A stretch of 64,000 nt of DNA from Pseudomonadota bacterium (GTDB taxonomy: Bacteria; Pseudomonadota; Alphaproteobacteria; Rhodospirillales; Magnetospirillaceae). The translations under genes were made by a program, and so were the position numbers. The stretch lies in assembly GCA_021847015.1 (NCBI GenBank), contig JAJZVW010000011.1:48595-112594 (forward strand). The letters run 5' to 3'. Below the pieces are notes generated by a model that did not search any database, had not been told where the DNA came from, and saw only the letters and a list, made by a program, of their open reading frames with translations. Numbering within the stretch: the stretch's first letter is position 1; the number at the start of each line of letters is the position of its first letter. Shown in pieces: positions 45,307 through 54,735 of this stretch.

Positions 45307-48300
45307 TCATTCCTCGGTCCGCTCCGAACCGGAAAAGATGGCTTCCTTCGTGGCTTTCAGGATCTTCTTGAGGCCGGATTTTTCCTGCTTGCCGCTCACA
45401 ATCCTGTTGGTCAACTCCACCATCTCATCGAATTCGACATTCTTGCGGGCGGCAATGACGTCTTGAGCATGGCGAACCGCTGCGCCGTATTCCTGGTCGA
45501 ACAGGGATGTCACCCGCGCCCGCTCCTGCTCACCCCACTCGGCGATTTCGGCCAGAGCGGCCTCCTTGGTGCGCGCGACCTCGGCATCGGCATCGCGCGC
45601 AATCCGCTCGCGATGCGCGGCGGCCTCGGATTCGGCGACGGCGAGCGCGTCGGCCCGCCAAACGCCGACATCCGCCTCAGCCGTCGCCAGACGCTTCGCG
45701 CGTTCCACCGACATTTCGGATTCCATCGACCTCAGCAGCGCCTCCCGGTGGGATCCCATCTCGGCCTCCAACGCCACCAGACGTTCCGCCCGTTCCGCCG
45801 CAACCTCGCGTTCCGCGGTCTTCAACAGCGCCTCCCGGTGGGATGCCATCTCGGCCTCCAACGCCACCAGACGTTCCGCCCGTTCCGCCGCAACTTCGCG
45901 TTCCGCCGCCTCGCGCAGCGCCGCCGTGTGCGACGTCATTTCATCTGCCACAGCCGCCAGACGCTCCGCCCGTTCGGTCGCCACCTCGCGCTCCGCGGTC
46001 TCCAGCAGCACTGCCCGATGCGACGCGACGTCGGCTTCCACCGCCGCCAGGCGCTGCGCCCGTTCGGCTGACACCTCGTCTTTGGCCACCTCACGCAGCG
46101 CCGCCCGGTGGGATGCCATCTCGGCCTCCAACACCGTCAGACGTTCCGCCCGTTCCGCCGCAACCTCGCGTTCCGCCACATCGCGCAGCGCCGCCCGTTC
46201 CGCCGCAACCTCGCCTTCCGCCGCAGCCAGATGTTCCGCCCGTTCTACCGCAACCTCGCGTTCCACCGCCTCAAGCAGCACCACCCGCTGCGACGCCACC
46301 TCGACCTCCGCTGCCGCCAGGCGTTCCGCCCGTTCGGCCGAGACCTCGGAGGCCGCCGCCTTCCGCAGCGCCTTTCGGTGCGCAGCCACCTCGGCCTCAA
46401 CCGCGGCAAAACGCTCCGACCGTTCCGCCGCAACCTCGCGTTCCGCCGCATCGCGCAGCGCCGTCCGGTGCGACGCCACTTCGGCCGCCAACGCCGCCAA
46501 ACGGTCCGCGCGGTCCGCCAACACCTCGCGGTCGGCAGCCTCCAACAGCGCCGCCCGATGCGATGCCACCTCGGCTTCCGCCGCAGCCAGACGCTCCGCC
46601 CGTTCGGCCGAAACCGCGCGTTCCGCTGCATCACACAGTGCCGTCTTGTGCGATGCCGCCTCGGCCTCGGCCGCAGCCAGACGCTCCGCCCGTTCGGCCG
46701 AAACCTCGCCTTTCGCCGCCTCAAGCAGCGCCGCCCGCTGCGACGACACCTCCGCCCCCACAGCGGCCAGGCGTTCCGCCCGTTCCGCCGACATCTCGCG
46801 GTCCGCCGCGTCACGCAGCGCCGCCCGGTGGGATGCCACCTCGGCCGCCGCCGCCGCCAGACGTTCCGCACGCTCGGCCGAAACCTCGCGTTCCGCGGTC
46901 TCCAACAGCGCCGCCCGGCGCGACGACACTTCGGCTTCCGCCGCCGCCAGACGCTCCATACGCTCGGCCGAAACCTCGCGCTCCGCGGTCTCCAGCAGCG
47001 CCGCCCGGTGCGACGGCACCTCGGCCTCCAACGCCGCCAGACGTTCCATGCGTTCGGCCGCGACGTCGCGTTCCGCCGCCGCACGCAGCGCCGTCCGGTG
47101 CAACACGGCATCGGCGTCGGCCGCGGCGAACCGCTCGGCGCGCTCGGCCGATACCTCGCGTTCCGCCGCACCCAACAGCGCCGCCCGGTGCGACGATACC
47201 TCGGCGTCCAGCGCCGCCAGGCGTTCCGCCCGTTCGGCCGACACCTCGCCTTTCACCGTTTCCAGCAGGGCCGCCCGACGCGAGGCCACTTCCGCCTCCA
47301 CCGTCGCCAAGCGTTCCGCGCGCTCCGCCGACACCTCGCCTTCCGCCGCCTCGCGCAGCGCCGCCGTGTGCGACGCCACTTCATCTGCCACAGCCGCCAG
47401 ACGCTCCGCCCGTTCGGTCGCCACCTCGCCTTCCGCGGTCTCCAGCAGCACCGCCCGGTGCGTCGCCATCTCGGCCTCCGCCGCCGCCATGCGTTCCGCC
47501 CGCTCGGCCGATACATCGCGCTCCGCCGCGCCCAACAGCGCCGCCCGGTGCGAGACCGCCTCCGCCGCCGCCGCCGCCAGACGCTCGACGCGTTCGGCGG
47601 ACACCTCGCGCTCCGCCATCTCCCTGAGCGCCGCCCTATGGGCCGCCGCTTCGGCTTCCGCCGCTTTCAACAAGGCTGCCCGCAAGGAATCCGCCTCGGC
47701 CTTCACCGCCGCGAGGCGAAGGTTACGCACTTCCGTGGCGTCCTGTTCGGCGGCCTCAAGCATCGCGGCCTGACGCTCCACGGCCTCGGCCTCCAGCGCC
47801 GCCAGCCGCAGGCTGCGCGCCTCGGCCGCCTCGGCGTCGCACGCCGCCCGCCGTTCGGCGCGGATCGCCGACACCTCCTGTTCCGCCGCTGCCAGCAGGG
47901 CCGCCCGGTGCGAGGCGATATCGGCGTCCACGGCGGCCAGCTTGCGGGTGCGGCCGAGCGCCACCTCCCGTTCCGCTTCCTTGCGCAGCGCCGCCAGCCG
48001 CGACGCCGCCTCGGCATCGACATCCGACAAGCGCACGGTCCGGGCGAGAGCCACGTCCTGTTCCACGGCCTCCAGCAAGGCCGTCCGGTGCTGCGACGAT
48101 TCGGCCTCGACCGCGGCCAGCCGCCCGGTGCGGACGGCCACCACGTCCTGCTCCATCGTCTCCAGCAGCGCGACCCGCCGCGCCTCCACATCGGCCTCCG
48201 CCGCGGCCAGCCGCTCGGCGCGTGCCCCCGACATCTCGGACTCCAGCGCCTCCCACAGCATCGCCCGGCGCGACGCGGCTTCGCCGTCGACCGCAGCCAG

Positions 48301-49155
48301 CCGCTCGGCGCGGACGGCCGCCACGTCCCGCTCCACCGTCTCCAGCAGTGCGGTCTGCCGCGCCTCCACATCGGCCTCCGCCCCAGCCATCCGCTCGGCG
48401 CGTGCGCTCGATGCCTCGGACTCCAGCGCCTCCCACAGCATCGCCCGGCGCGACGCGGCCTCATCCTCGACCGCGGCCAGCCGCCCGGTGCGGGCGGCCA
48501 GCACGTCCCGCTCCATCGTCTCCAGCAGCGCGACCCGCTGCGCCTCCACATCGGCCTCCACCGCGGCCAGCCGCTCGGCACGTGCGCTCGACGCCTCAGA
48601 CTCCAGCGCCTCCCACAGCATTGCCCGGCGCGACGCGGCTTCGCCGTCGACCGCAGCCAGCCGCTCGGCGCGTGCGGCCGACATCTCGGCCTCCAGCTTT
48701 TCCCTCAGCGCCGCCCGCTGCGCCTGGGCTTCGGCCTCCACGGTCCTCAGTGCTTCCAGCCTGTGCGCGGCGGCCTCCGGCGTCCGCGCCGTCGATCGCG
48801 GATGCGCGCCGCCGCCCCGCTCCTTCGGCACCAAGGCCGCCCGTATGGCGGCCAAGTTCAGACGGTGCGCGGGAACCACCGCCTCTTCTTTTCCCCCGGC
48901 ACCGGCCGGCTCTGCCGAGGCGTCACCCAACGCCGCGCGCGCGGCAAAGCCAACGCCGTCGCGCGCGGCCTGTTCGGCGGCGCGGACAATGGAACCGGTG
49001 AGTTCGGCAAGACGGGCCACCGCCGCCAGCATGTCCGGATCGCAAGCAATGCCCGCACCATCGTCCTTGCGGCACTCGTCGAGGGCTTGCCGAAGCAACC
49101 CGTGAGATTCGGCGAGTTGGGAGAGCGCGATCTTTGGTACCGAGGAGCGTTCCAT
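45307..49155 (-). CDS. Giant 15-residue-repeat coiled-coil protein
   Basis: 1282 residues. Residues 1-130 are helical without repeats. About 160-1150 is a run of some 33 units of 30 residues (90 bases), each a pair of 15-residue halves with consensus RAxxLxAAExEV. Twice the register slips by exactly one half-unit (around the segments RRAACDAEAAEARSLRL and AHRAALREMAEREVS). The C-terminal 130 residues carry a non-repetitive helical domain (RVTSLFDQEYGAAVRHAQDV). No signal peptide or TM is seen. Similar to no family I can name. The DNA repeats create long unrelated open frames on the other strand. Confidence 0.85.
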   Translation of the reverse strand: MERSSVPKIALSQLAESHGLLRQALDECRKDDGAGIACDPDMLAAVARLAELTGSIVRAAEQAARDGVGFAARAALGDASAEPAGAGGKEEAVVPAHRLNLAAIRAALVPKERGGGAHPRSTARTPEAAAHRLEALRTVEAEAQAQRAALREKLEAEMSAARAERLAAVDGEAASRRAMLWEALESEASSARAERLAAVEADVEAQRVALLETMERDVLAARTGRLAAVEDEAASRRAMLWEALESEASSARAERMAGAEADVEARQTALLETVERDVAAVRAERLAAVDGEAASRRAMLWEALESEMSGARAERLAAAEADVEARRVALLETMEQDVVAVRTGRLAAVEAESSQHRTALLEAVEQDVALARTVRLSDVDAEAASRLAALRKEAEREVALGRTRKLAAVDADIASHRAALLAAAEQEVSAIRAERRAACDAEAAEARSLRLAALEAEAVERQAAMLEAAEQDATEVRNLRLAAVKAEADSLRAALLKAAEAEAAAHRAALREMAEREVSAERVERLAAAAAEAVSHRAALLGAAERDVSAERAERMAAAEAEMATHRAVLLETAEGEVATERAERLAAVADEVASHTAALREAAEGEVSAERAERLATVEAEVASRRAALLETVKGEVSAERAERLAALDAEVSSHRAALLGAAEREVSAERAERFAAADADAVLHRTALRAAAERDVAAERMERLAALEAEVPSHRAALLETAEREVSAERMERLAAAEAEVSSRRAALLETAEREVSAERAERLAAAAAEVASHRAALRDAADREMSAERAERLAAVGAEVSSQRAALLEAAKGEVSAERAERLAAAEAEAASHKTALCDAAERAVSAERAERLAAAEAEVASHRAALLEAADREVLADRADRLAALAAEVASHRTALRDAAEREVAAERSERFAAVEAEVAAHRKALRKAAASEVSAERAERLAAAEVEVASQRVVLLEAVEREVAVERAEHLAAAEGEVAAERAALRDVAEREVAAERAERLTVLEAEMASHRAALREVAKDEVSAERAQRLAAVEADVASHRAVLLETAEREVATERAERLAAVADEMTSHTAALREAAEREVAAERAERLVALEAEMASHREALLKTAEREVAAERAERLVALEAEMGSHREALLRSMESEMSVERAKRLATAEADVGVWRADALAVAESEAAAHRERIARDADAEVARTKEAALAEIAEWGEQERARVTSLFDQEYGAAVRHAQDVIAARKNVEFDEMVELTNRIVSGKQEKSGLKKILKATKEAIFSGSERTEE

Positions 49156-49479
49156 CGTGTTGCCGTCCGGCTACGAAAGAGAAAAAGCCCAGAGACCATC
49201 GTGGTTCATGGCCGAAATACCGTCCACAAGCCTCCCGAAGAAGGGGCCGTCCCCGAGCCCTTCGACAGCCGTCAGCCTGCCAGAGCTTTCCAATTAGATC
49301 ATGCGGCATTTTCGGATCAAGCCCGTCTGCCGCTGGCCGGTTCGCGTCATTGCGACCGAATGCCGGCCATCAAAGAATAAATTCCGTTAGACTTAAATAA
49401 TAACATGCTTATCATCTATGAAACTGATCTGAATTCTACACGACGCGAAAGGGAAACCCCGGGGGAGAGGCTTGTCGAA

Positions 49480-50106
49480 ATGCGCATCATTTTCGCAAAT
49501 GGCCATATAATGATCCGCGAAGCGTTGCGTCCTTTCATTGAACGGGTCGCTCCGGGAGCAACCGTTCTTGAAGCGGGGACCCTCGTGGAAACTCTGGACC
49601 TCATCGGCTCGGATACCCGTCTGGTCGTGCTGGACCTGGACATGCCGGGCATGAACGGCCTTCATGGGCTTGCTGCGATCAAACAGGCTCATCCCGCGGT
49701 GGCGTGCGTGATTCTCTCCCCGGCCACCGACCGCGACAATATGCTGAAGGCCATCCGGCTCGGCGCCGACGGCTTCATTCCCAAATCCCTGTCGGGTGCG
49801 GCCATGACCGCCGCGCTCCAGCTTGTCCTGGCGGGAGAGCGCTTCATCCCGTCCCTGCCGGGGGAACAATCGTCGGACGGCATGGGGCTTTCGCGAAGCC
49901 GATCCAAAGAGCAGATGATCGGCCGGCTCACTCCCCGCGAGCGCGAGATCATCCGATTGTTGAGCGAAGGGTTGCCCAACAAGGTCATCGCCAGCCGCCT
50001 CGACGTCAGCGAGGTCACCGTGAAATCGCATCTCGGCAATGTTTTTCGCAAACTGAACGTGCAGAGCCGTCTCCAGGTCATGCGGCTTCTGTTTAGTCCC
50101 GGTTAG
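49480..50106 (+). CDS. NarL/LuxR-type regulator with a degenerate receiver acidic pocket
   Basis: 208 residues from the ATG at 49480 with GGGGGAGAGG upstream. The receiver starts MRIIFANGHIMIREAL, where the usual Asp-Asp/Glu-Asp pair is replaced by Ala-Asn; the phospho-acceptor site remains (LVVLDLDMPG) and so does Lys in IPKSLSG. The DNA-binding part is LTPREREIIRLLSEGLPNKV and SEVTVKSHLGNVFRKL. Divergent from the coiled-coil gene; 49156-49479 contains an AT-rich stretch (49378-49440) as likely promoter. Confidence 0.9.
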   Translation: MRIIFANGHIMIREALRPFIERVAPGATVLEAGTLVETLDLIGSDTRLVVLDLDMPGMNGLHGLAAIKQAHPAVACVILSPATDRDNMLKAIRLGADGFIPKSLSGAAMTAALQLVLAGERFIPSLPGEQSSDGMGLSRSRSKEQMIGRLTPREREIIRLLSEGLPNKVIASRLDVSEVTVKSHLGNVFRKLNVQSRLQVMRLLFSPG

Positions 50107-50117
50107 TCCCGATCTCC

Positions 50118-50741
50118 TCAGTCGATCAGACCCCGCCGGATAGCATAGGCCGCCAATTCCGCGGAGTTGTGAAGATTGAGCTTGCGCATGAGCTTGGTGC
50201 GATGGGTTTCGACCGTTTTCAGGGATATCCTCAGAGCCTCGGCGATCTCCTTGTTCTTGAGGCCGCTGGCAATCATCCGCAGCACCTCCTGCTCGCGGTT
50301 GGTCAGCAACGTCCCCGCCGTCCCGTCCAGGTGTTCGCGCACAGCCTGCTGGTCGAGGCCGGGGCCAAGGTAGGGACGTCCCGACAGCACCGAACCGATG
50401 GCCGCCATCAACTCGCCGTGGCTGAGCTTCTTGAGCGCGTAGCCGTCGGCACCGGCGGCCAAGGCCTCCGCCACCCGGCGTTCGCAATTCGCCACCGTAA
50501 GCACGAGGACGCGGACGGAGGGCGAATTGCGCTTGATGCGGCGGGTAGCCTCCACGCCGTCGAGAACCGGCATGGAGATGTCCATCAGCACGAGATCGGG
50601 ATGAAGCCGCGACACCATGTCGATGGCCGCGACGCCGTCTTCGGCTTCCCCCACGATCTCGACGTCTTCGGCCCGAAAAAGGGCGATCAGCCCCTGACGG
50701 ATGAGCTGCTGGTCCTCGGCGATCAGAAGGCGTACGGACAA
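50118..50741 (-). CDS. NarL/FixJ-type response regulator
   Basis: 207 residues from a TTG at 50741 preceded by AAGGGGGG; extension to ATG at 50954 reads through clearly non-coding sequence. Receiver motifs are intact: LLIAEDQQLIRQGL, VLMDISMPV and YALKKLS. HTH: LTNREQEVLRMIASGLKNKE and SLKTVETHRTKLMRKL. It is tail-to-tail with the previous regulator (11 bases), and no kinase gene is adjacent to either. Confidence 0.9.
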   Translation of the reverse strand: MSVRLLIAEDQQLIRQGLIALFRAEDVEIVGEAEDGVAAIDMVSRLHPDLVLMDISMPVLDGVEATRRIKRNSPSVRVLVLTVANCERRVAEALAAGADGYALKKLSHGELMAAIGSVLSGRPYLGPGLDQQAVREHLDGTAGTLLTNREQEVLRMIASGLKNKEIAEALRISLKTVETHRTKLMRKLNLHNSAELAAYAIRRGLID

Positions 50742-51069
50742 CCTGACCCCCCTTACGTCTCCACAGGATATTCGCCGACTTCCGCGACGCAGGCAAGGTG
50801 CACGGATCACGACGCGCGGACCATGGGCCGCCACCGCAAATCCTTCGGCGCCCGAGACATCCCCGCCTATTGTCCGGGTGCATGGGGTCATTGCACCATG
50901 GCGTCCGTGCGGTGTTGATCCGGGCACGACTAGTATGGCGATTTCGAAATTCACCCGACGTGGTGATTTTCGAAACCACCATACAATTCAACATATTAGT
51001 GACCTGCTTATCCCGGGAAATTCATCCCCAGAATTCCTGGGGCGGGACACTAGCGAGGAAAGAAGCACC
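50742..51069. promoter_or_regulatory. Divergent intergenic region before glycerate kinase
   Basis: 328 bases between the start of the leftward regulator and the rightward glycerate kinase. The segment 50960-51020 is AT-richer (TACAATTCAACATATTAG) and a likely promoter for the kinase; CCCCAGAATTCCTGGGG at 51033 is a small near-palindrome. No gene was seen. Confidence 0.45.
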
Positions 51070-52332
51070 GTGACCAAGCCTCCGCTCCAGTTGCTCCGGC
51101 ATATGTTCGACGCTGCCGTGGCCGCCGCCTCGCCCGCATCCTGCCTTCCACCCCATTTGCCGCCGCCGCCGCCGGGACGGACCGTGGTGGTCGGAGCCGG
51201 GAAGGCGGCCGCGGCCATGGCCCGGGTAGTGGAAGAGCATTGGAATGCGCCGATCGAGGGGCTGGTGGTCACCCGCTACGGCCATGGCGTGCCGACGCGG
51301 CGTATCGAAGTGGTCGAGGCCGCCCACCCCGTGCCCGACGACTCCGGCCGCCAAGCCACCGAACGCATGCTGGCGCTCGTCCAAGGGCTCGACCGCAACG
51401 ACATGGTGCTGTGCCTGATCTCGGGCGGGGGATCGTCCTTGATGTCGCTTCCGTCGGCGGGTGTGCCGCTCGATGACAAGCGGACCGTCAGCGCGCAATT
51501 GCTGCGCAGCGGTGCGAGCATCGGCGAGATCAATACCGTCCGCAAGCACCTCTCGGCGGTCAAGGGCGGACGGCTGGCCGCGGCCGCCGCGCCGGCACGG
51601 GTGGTGACTCTAGCCATTTCCGACGTCCCGGGCGACGATCCGTCGATCATCGCCTCCGGCCCGACCGTCGCCGATCCGACGACCTTCGCCGACGCGCGCG
51701 CCGTGCTGGCGCGATACGGGATCGATCCTCCGGCCGCCGTCGCCCGCCACTTGGCCAGCGAACGCAGGGAGACCATCAAGCCGGGCGATCCTCGCCTGGC
51801 GAACGTCGTGACGGAAATCGTCGTCACGCCGCAAAGGGCACTGGAGGCGGCCGCCATGGCTGCGGTTGCCGATTCGGTGCTGCCGCTGGTGCTGGGGGAC
51901 GCCGTCGAGGGCGAGTCCCGGGAAGTGGCGCGCGTCATGGCGGGGATCGCGCTTTCGGTGCAGCGCCACCGCCAGCCCCTGCCACCTCCCGCCGTGCTGA
52001 TTTCCGGAGGCGAGACCACCGTGACGGTGCGGGGCAACGGGCGGGGAGGCCGCAACACCGAATTCCTGCTGGCCTTGGCCGTGGCGCTGGATGGCCGGCC
52101 GGGGATACACGCCATCGCCTGCGACACCGACGGCATCGACGGTTCCGAGGACAATGCCGGCGCCATCGTCACCCCGGACACGCTGGCGCGCGCCGCCGCC
52201 GCCGGCCTCGACGCCAAAGCCTGCCTTGCCAACAACGATTCCTACCGCTTCTTCGCCACTCTCGGCGACCTGATCGTCACCGGCCCCACCCTCACCAACG
52301 TCAACGATTTCCGTGCGATCCTTGTGGAGTGA
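51070..52332 (+). CDS. Glycerate 2-kinase (MOFRL family)
   Basis: 420 residues from a GTG at 51070 with GAGGAAAG upstream. VVGAGKAAAAMARVVE, LCLISGGGSSLMSLP, HLSAVKGGRLA and ISDVPGDDPSIIASGP are the family's ATP/substrate loops, and the C-terminal MOFRL part has GNGRGGRNTEFLLALA and DTDGIDGSEDNAGA. It phosphorylates D-glycerate to 2-phosphoglycerate, feeding enolase. It may be in an operon with the flavoprotein that follows 49 bases later. Confidence 0.9.
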   Translation: MTKPPLQLLRHMFDAAVAAASPASCLPPHLPPPPPGRTVVVGAGKAAAAMARVVEEHWNAPIEGLVVTRYGHGVPTRRIEVVEAAHPVPDDSGRQATERMLALVQGLDRNDMVLCLISGGGSSLMSLPSAGVPLDDKRTVSAQLLRSGASIGEINTVRKHLSAVKGGRLAAAAAPARVVTLAISDVPGDDPSIIASGPTVADPTTFADARAVLARYGIDPPAAVARHLASERRETIKPGDPRLANVVTEIVVTPQRALEAAAMAAVADSVLPLVLGDAVEGESREVARVMAGIALSVQRHRQPLPPPAVLISGGETTVTVRGNGRGGRNTEFLLALAVALDGRPGIHAIACDTDGIDGSEDNAGAIVTPDTLARAAAAGLDAKACLANNDSYRFFATLGDLIVTGPTLTNVNDFRAILVE

Positions 52333-52381
52333 ACGCGGGCTTCGGGCGTATGAGGGGGGAGCGAAAGAAGGAAACCCGGAT

Positions 52382-53668
52382 ATGCCCGATCCCGTCCTGC
52401 CCGTGATCGTCATCGGCGGCGGCCCGGCTGGGCTGATGGCCGCCGAAGAAGCGGCGCTTGCGGGGGCAAAGGTAGAGGTGTTCGACGCGATGCCCTCGGC
52501 CGGCCGCAAATTCCTGCTCGCCGGCAAGGGCGGGCTCAACCTCACCCATTCCGAGCCCTTCACGGCGTTCGTCGAACGCTACGGCGACCGAGCGCCACGC
52601 ATCCGGCCCCATCTCGCGGCGTTCGGCCCCGAAGCCCTGCGCGCCTGGGCGAAGGCGCTGGGTATCGACACCTTCGTCGGCAGCTCGGGCCGGGTCTTTC
52701 CGGCGGATTTCAAGGCGGCGCCCCTGCTGCGCGCCTGGCTGCGGCGTCTCAAGACGGCGGGCGTGCGGTTCCATCTCAGGCATCGCTGGCTGGGCTGGGA
52801 CGCGGACGGCCAGCTCCGATTCGCCGCCCCCGACGGCGAAATCCGGCGGCAGGGGGCGGCCACCGTGCTGGCCCTGGGCGGCGGCAGTTGGCCCCATCTC
52901 GGTTCCGACGGCGCCTGGACGGCCCCCGTTGCCGCGCGCGGCATCGCCATAGCCCCGTTGCGTCCGTCCAATTGCGGGTTCGACGTCGGCTGGAGCGATC
53001 ATTTCCGCGAGCGCTTCGCCGGAGCGCCCATCAAGCTGGTGACGCTGCGCTTCGCTGGGCGGACGTCCCGCGGCGAGGTGACGCTGACCGAAACCGGCAT
53101 CGAGGGTGGCCCCGTCTATGCGCTGTCGGCATCGTTGCGCGATGCCATCGACAGGGACGGCGCCGCCATCCTCGAGCTGGACCTGAAACCGGACTGGAGC
53201 GCCGAGAAAGCGCGCCAAGCCTTGGCACGTCCCCAGGGCAGCCGTTCCTGGTCATCGCACCTGTCACGCTGTACCGGCCTGACCGGCGCCGGGGCCGCGC
53301 TCCTGCGCGAAATCCTCGGCCGCGACCCTCCGGCCTGCCCGGAGCGCCTTGCCACGGCCATCAAGGCGTTGCCGCTACGCCTGCGCGCGCCGCGCCCGCT
53401 GGCGGAAGCGATCAGCAGCGCGGGGGGAATAGGTTTCGAGTCGCTAGGACCCGACCTTATGCTGTCGGCGCTGCCCGGGGTGTTCGCCGCCGGCGAAATG
53501 CTCGACTGGGAGGCTCCCACCGGCGGCTACCTGCTCACCGCCTGCTTCGCCACAGGCCGCGCGGCCGGCGCCGCCGCAGCCGCCTGGGCGCAAAAAGGCG
53601 ACCCTTCCCGTCGCCGGAAAGGGTCCAGTTCCAGAGGAGAGGAGTCAAAGAAACCACCACGGGAGTAA
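52382..53668 (+). CDS. BaiN/HI0933-type flavoprotein (TIGR03862-like)
   Basis: 428 residues from the ATG at 52382 with AAGGAAA upstream. VIVIGGGPAGLMAAEEAALAG is the FAD motif, followed by SAGRKFLLAGKGGLNLTHSE and FVGSSGRVFPADFKAAPLL, both hallmarks of this family. FAAGEMLDWEAPTGGYLL closes the FAD domain. Substrate not established; the family includes NAD(P)/FAD-dependent reductases. Confidence 0.85.
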   Translation: MPDPVLPVIVIGGGPAGLMAAEEAALAGAKVEVFDAMPSAGRKFLLAGKGGLNLTHSEPFTAFVERYGDRAPRIRPHLAAFGPEALRAWAKALGIDTFVGSSGRVFPADFKAAPLLRAWLRRLKTAGVRFHLRHRWLGWDADGQLRFAAPDGEIRRQGAATVLALGGGSWPHLGSDGAWTAPVAARGIAIAPLRPSNCGFDVGWSDHFRERFAGAPIKLVTLRFAGRTSRGEVTLTETGIEGGPVYALSASLRDAIDRDGAAILELDLKPDWSAEKARQALARPQGSRSWSSHLSRCTGLTGAGAALLREILGRDPPACPERLATAIKALPLRLRAPRPLAEAISSAGGIGFESLGPDLMLSALPGVFAAGEMLDWEAPTGGYLLTACFATGRAAGAAAAAWAQKGDPSRRRKGSSSRGEESKKPPRE

Positions 53669-53978
53669 TCCGCGGCAGCGGGAGAAACAGGCAGTCTCCG
53701 ATCGGATACTCGTTGCGGAGCGGACGGGGCCGGGGAGATCGAACGTCGAACCCTCCCCGAAGGGCTCCGTCGCGAGGTAGTCCGTTCGTCCGTGTCGCAC
53801 CCTCTAGGTATGCCGCCCGAGGGAGATATTCCAGACTCAACGTCCGATCCCTTCGTTTGCGCGTTCACCCACCCTTGATGCGCATTGTTCGGCAATCGCC
53901 GTCCCGCGCCCCATCATCGCCGTCGTCCCAGGCAGCAATGGAGAGAAACGTCATGCCGGATCTTGGTGAGAATCGGCC
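53669..53978. other. Intergenic region with no recognisable feature
   Basis: 310 bases between the flavoprotein and the PdeM-like gene. Codon structure is lost and I see no tRNA fold or clear promoter, although short GC-rich hairpins can be drawn around 53735-53765. Confidence 0.5.
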
Positions 53979-54671
53979 ATGCTGGTGAAAGGAGCCCATC
54001 TTCTCCCCGATTCCACCGGAGCGCTGGTGTGGCCGCGGCACGGGCTGATCGCGGCCTCCGATCCGGTGGCCACGGGCGGACGCGACCCCGCATCCGTCAC
54101 GGCGGCGCTGCACGGCCTGGCCCGGATGCTGAAGCGCCGCAGACCCGCCGTAATCGTCTGGATCGGCGGCGGCCTGGCGGGCGCCGTCGCCGCCGGCCGG
54201 CTGGCCGGCCGCGAAGCCGCCGAGCTGTCGCGCATGGTGGCCGCCCATCGCTGGATTTGGGTCGGTGACGACCTGCCGGACGGGTTGCCGGGACAGTCTG
54301 CGGCGGAATGGCCGGTCGGCCCCCTCACCTTCCGCGCGGCGGCCCGCCGGGACGCGGCCGCCGGGGAAATTTCGGCCACCCCGTGGCCGACGGCCACCAT
54401 CCGGGCCGCGGACCGGATGCTGACCTGTCCATGCTACGTGGTCGATGGCCGGCGGCTGCTGTTGCCCGCGTTCGGGCCGCGTCCGGGCGGCGTGGACGTC
54501 TGTTCGGCTCCGGTGCAGACGCTGTTCCGGCGACCGTTCCAAGCCCTGCTGCTGTCGGACGGACGCATCCTGACCCGCTCGCGGCCGCAACTTGCGGCAC
54601 CCGAAGGCCGGGAGACGCCGCCCCGCGCCGCCGCGCCGGGCCGCATGCAACTGCCCCCCACTGCCGATTGA
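53979..54671 (+). CDS. PdeM-like metallophosphoesterase lacking metal ligands
   Basis: 230 residues from the ATG at 53979. The fold order follows PdeM, the ligase-associated phosphoesterase: GAHLLPDSTGALVWPRHGLI, PLTFRAAA, GEISATPWPTATI and DGRRLLLPAFGPRPGGVDV. The metal-binding positions are changed: DxH becomes SDP in LIAASDPVA, GDxxH becomes IGGGLAG, GNHD becomes GDDLP, and GHLHP becomes ATPWP. Without them catalysis is unlikely. It may be a structural or regulatory relic. The photolyase gene follows 64 bases later. Confidence 0.72.
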   Translation: MLVKGAHLLPDSTGALVWPRHGLIAASDPVATGGRDPASVTAALHGLARMLKRRRPAVIVWIGGGLAGAVAAGRLAGREAAELSRMVAAHRWIWVGDDLPDGLPGQSAAEWPVGPLTFRAAARRDAAAGEISATPWPTATIRAADRMLTCPCYVVDGRRLLLPAFGPRPGGVDVCSAPVQTLFRRPFQALLLSDGRILTRSRPQLAAPEGRETPPRAAAPGRMQLPPTAD

Positions 54672-54735
54672 TGCGCGGCCAAGCCATGCCCACATCCGGG
54701 GGACACCCTTTCTTCCTGGCTAGCGGCGGCATCCC

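Noticed and set aside
46108..49380. Open frames of 700-1090 residues on the plus strand within the coiled-coil gene
   Set aside because: The 90-base repeats of the minus-strand gene repeat the same codons in every frame, so stops are absent by chance. The translated products are low-complexity Arg/Pro/Ser chains.
53725..53765. GTTCGA-containing stretch suggesting a tRNA T-arm on the minus strand
   Set aside because: The flanks cannot form a 5-bp T-stem or acceptor and anticodon arms; no tRNA fold was found.
52888..53988. Plus-strand frame of 366 residues overlapping the flavoprotein and the PdeM-like start
   Set aside because: It is out of frame with both and consists of low-complexity Arg/Pro-rich sequence.
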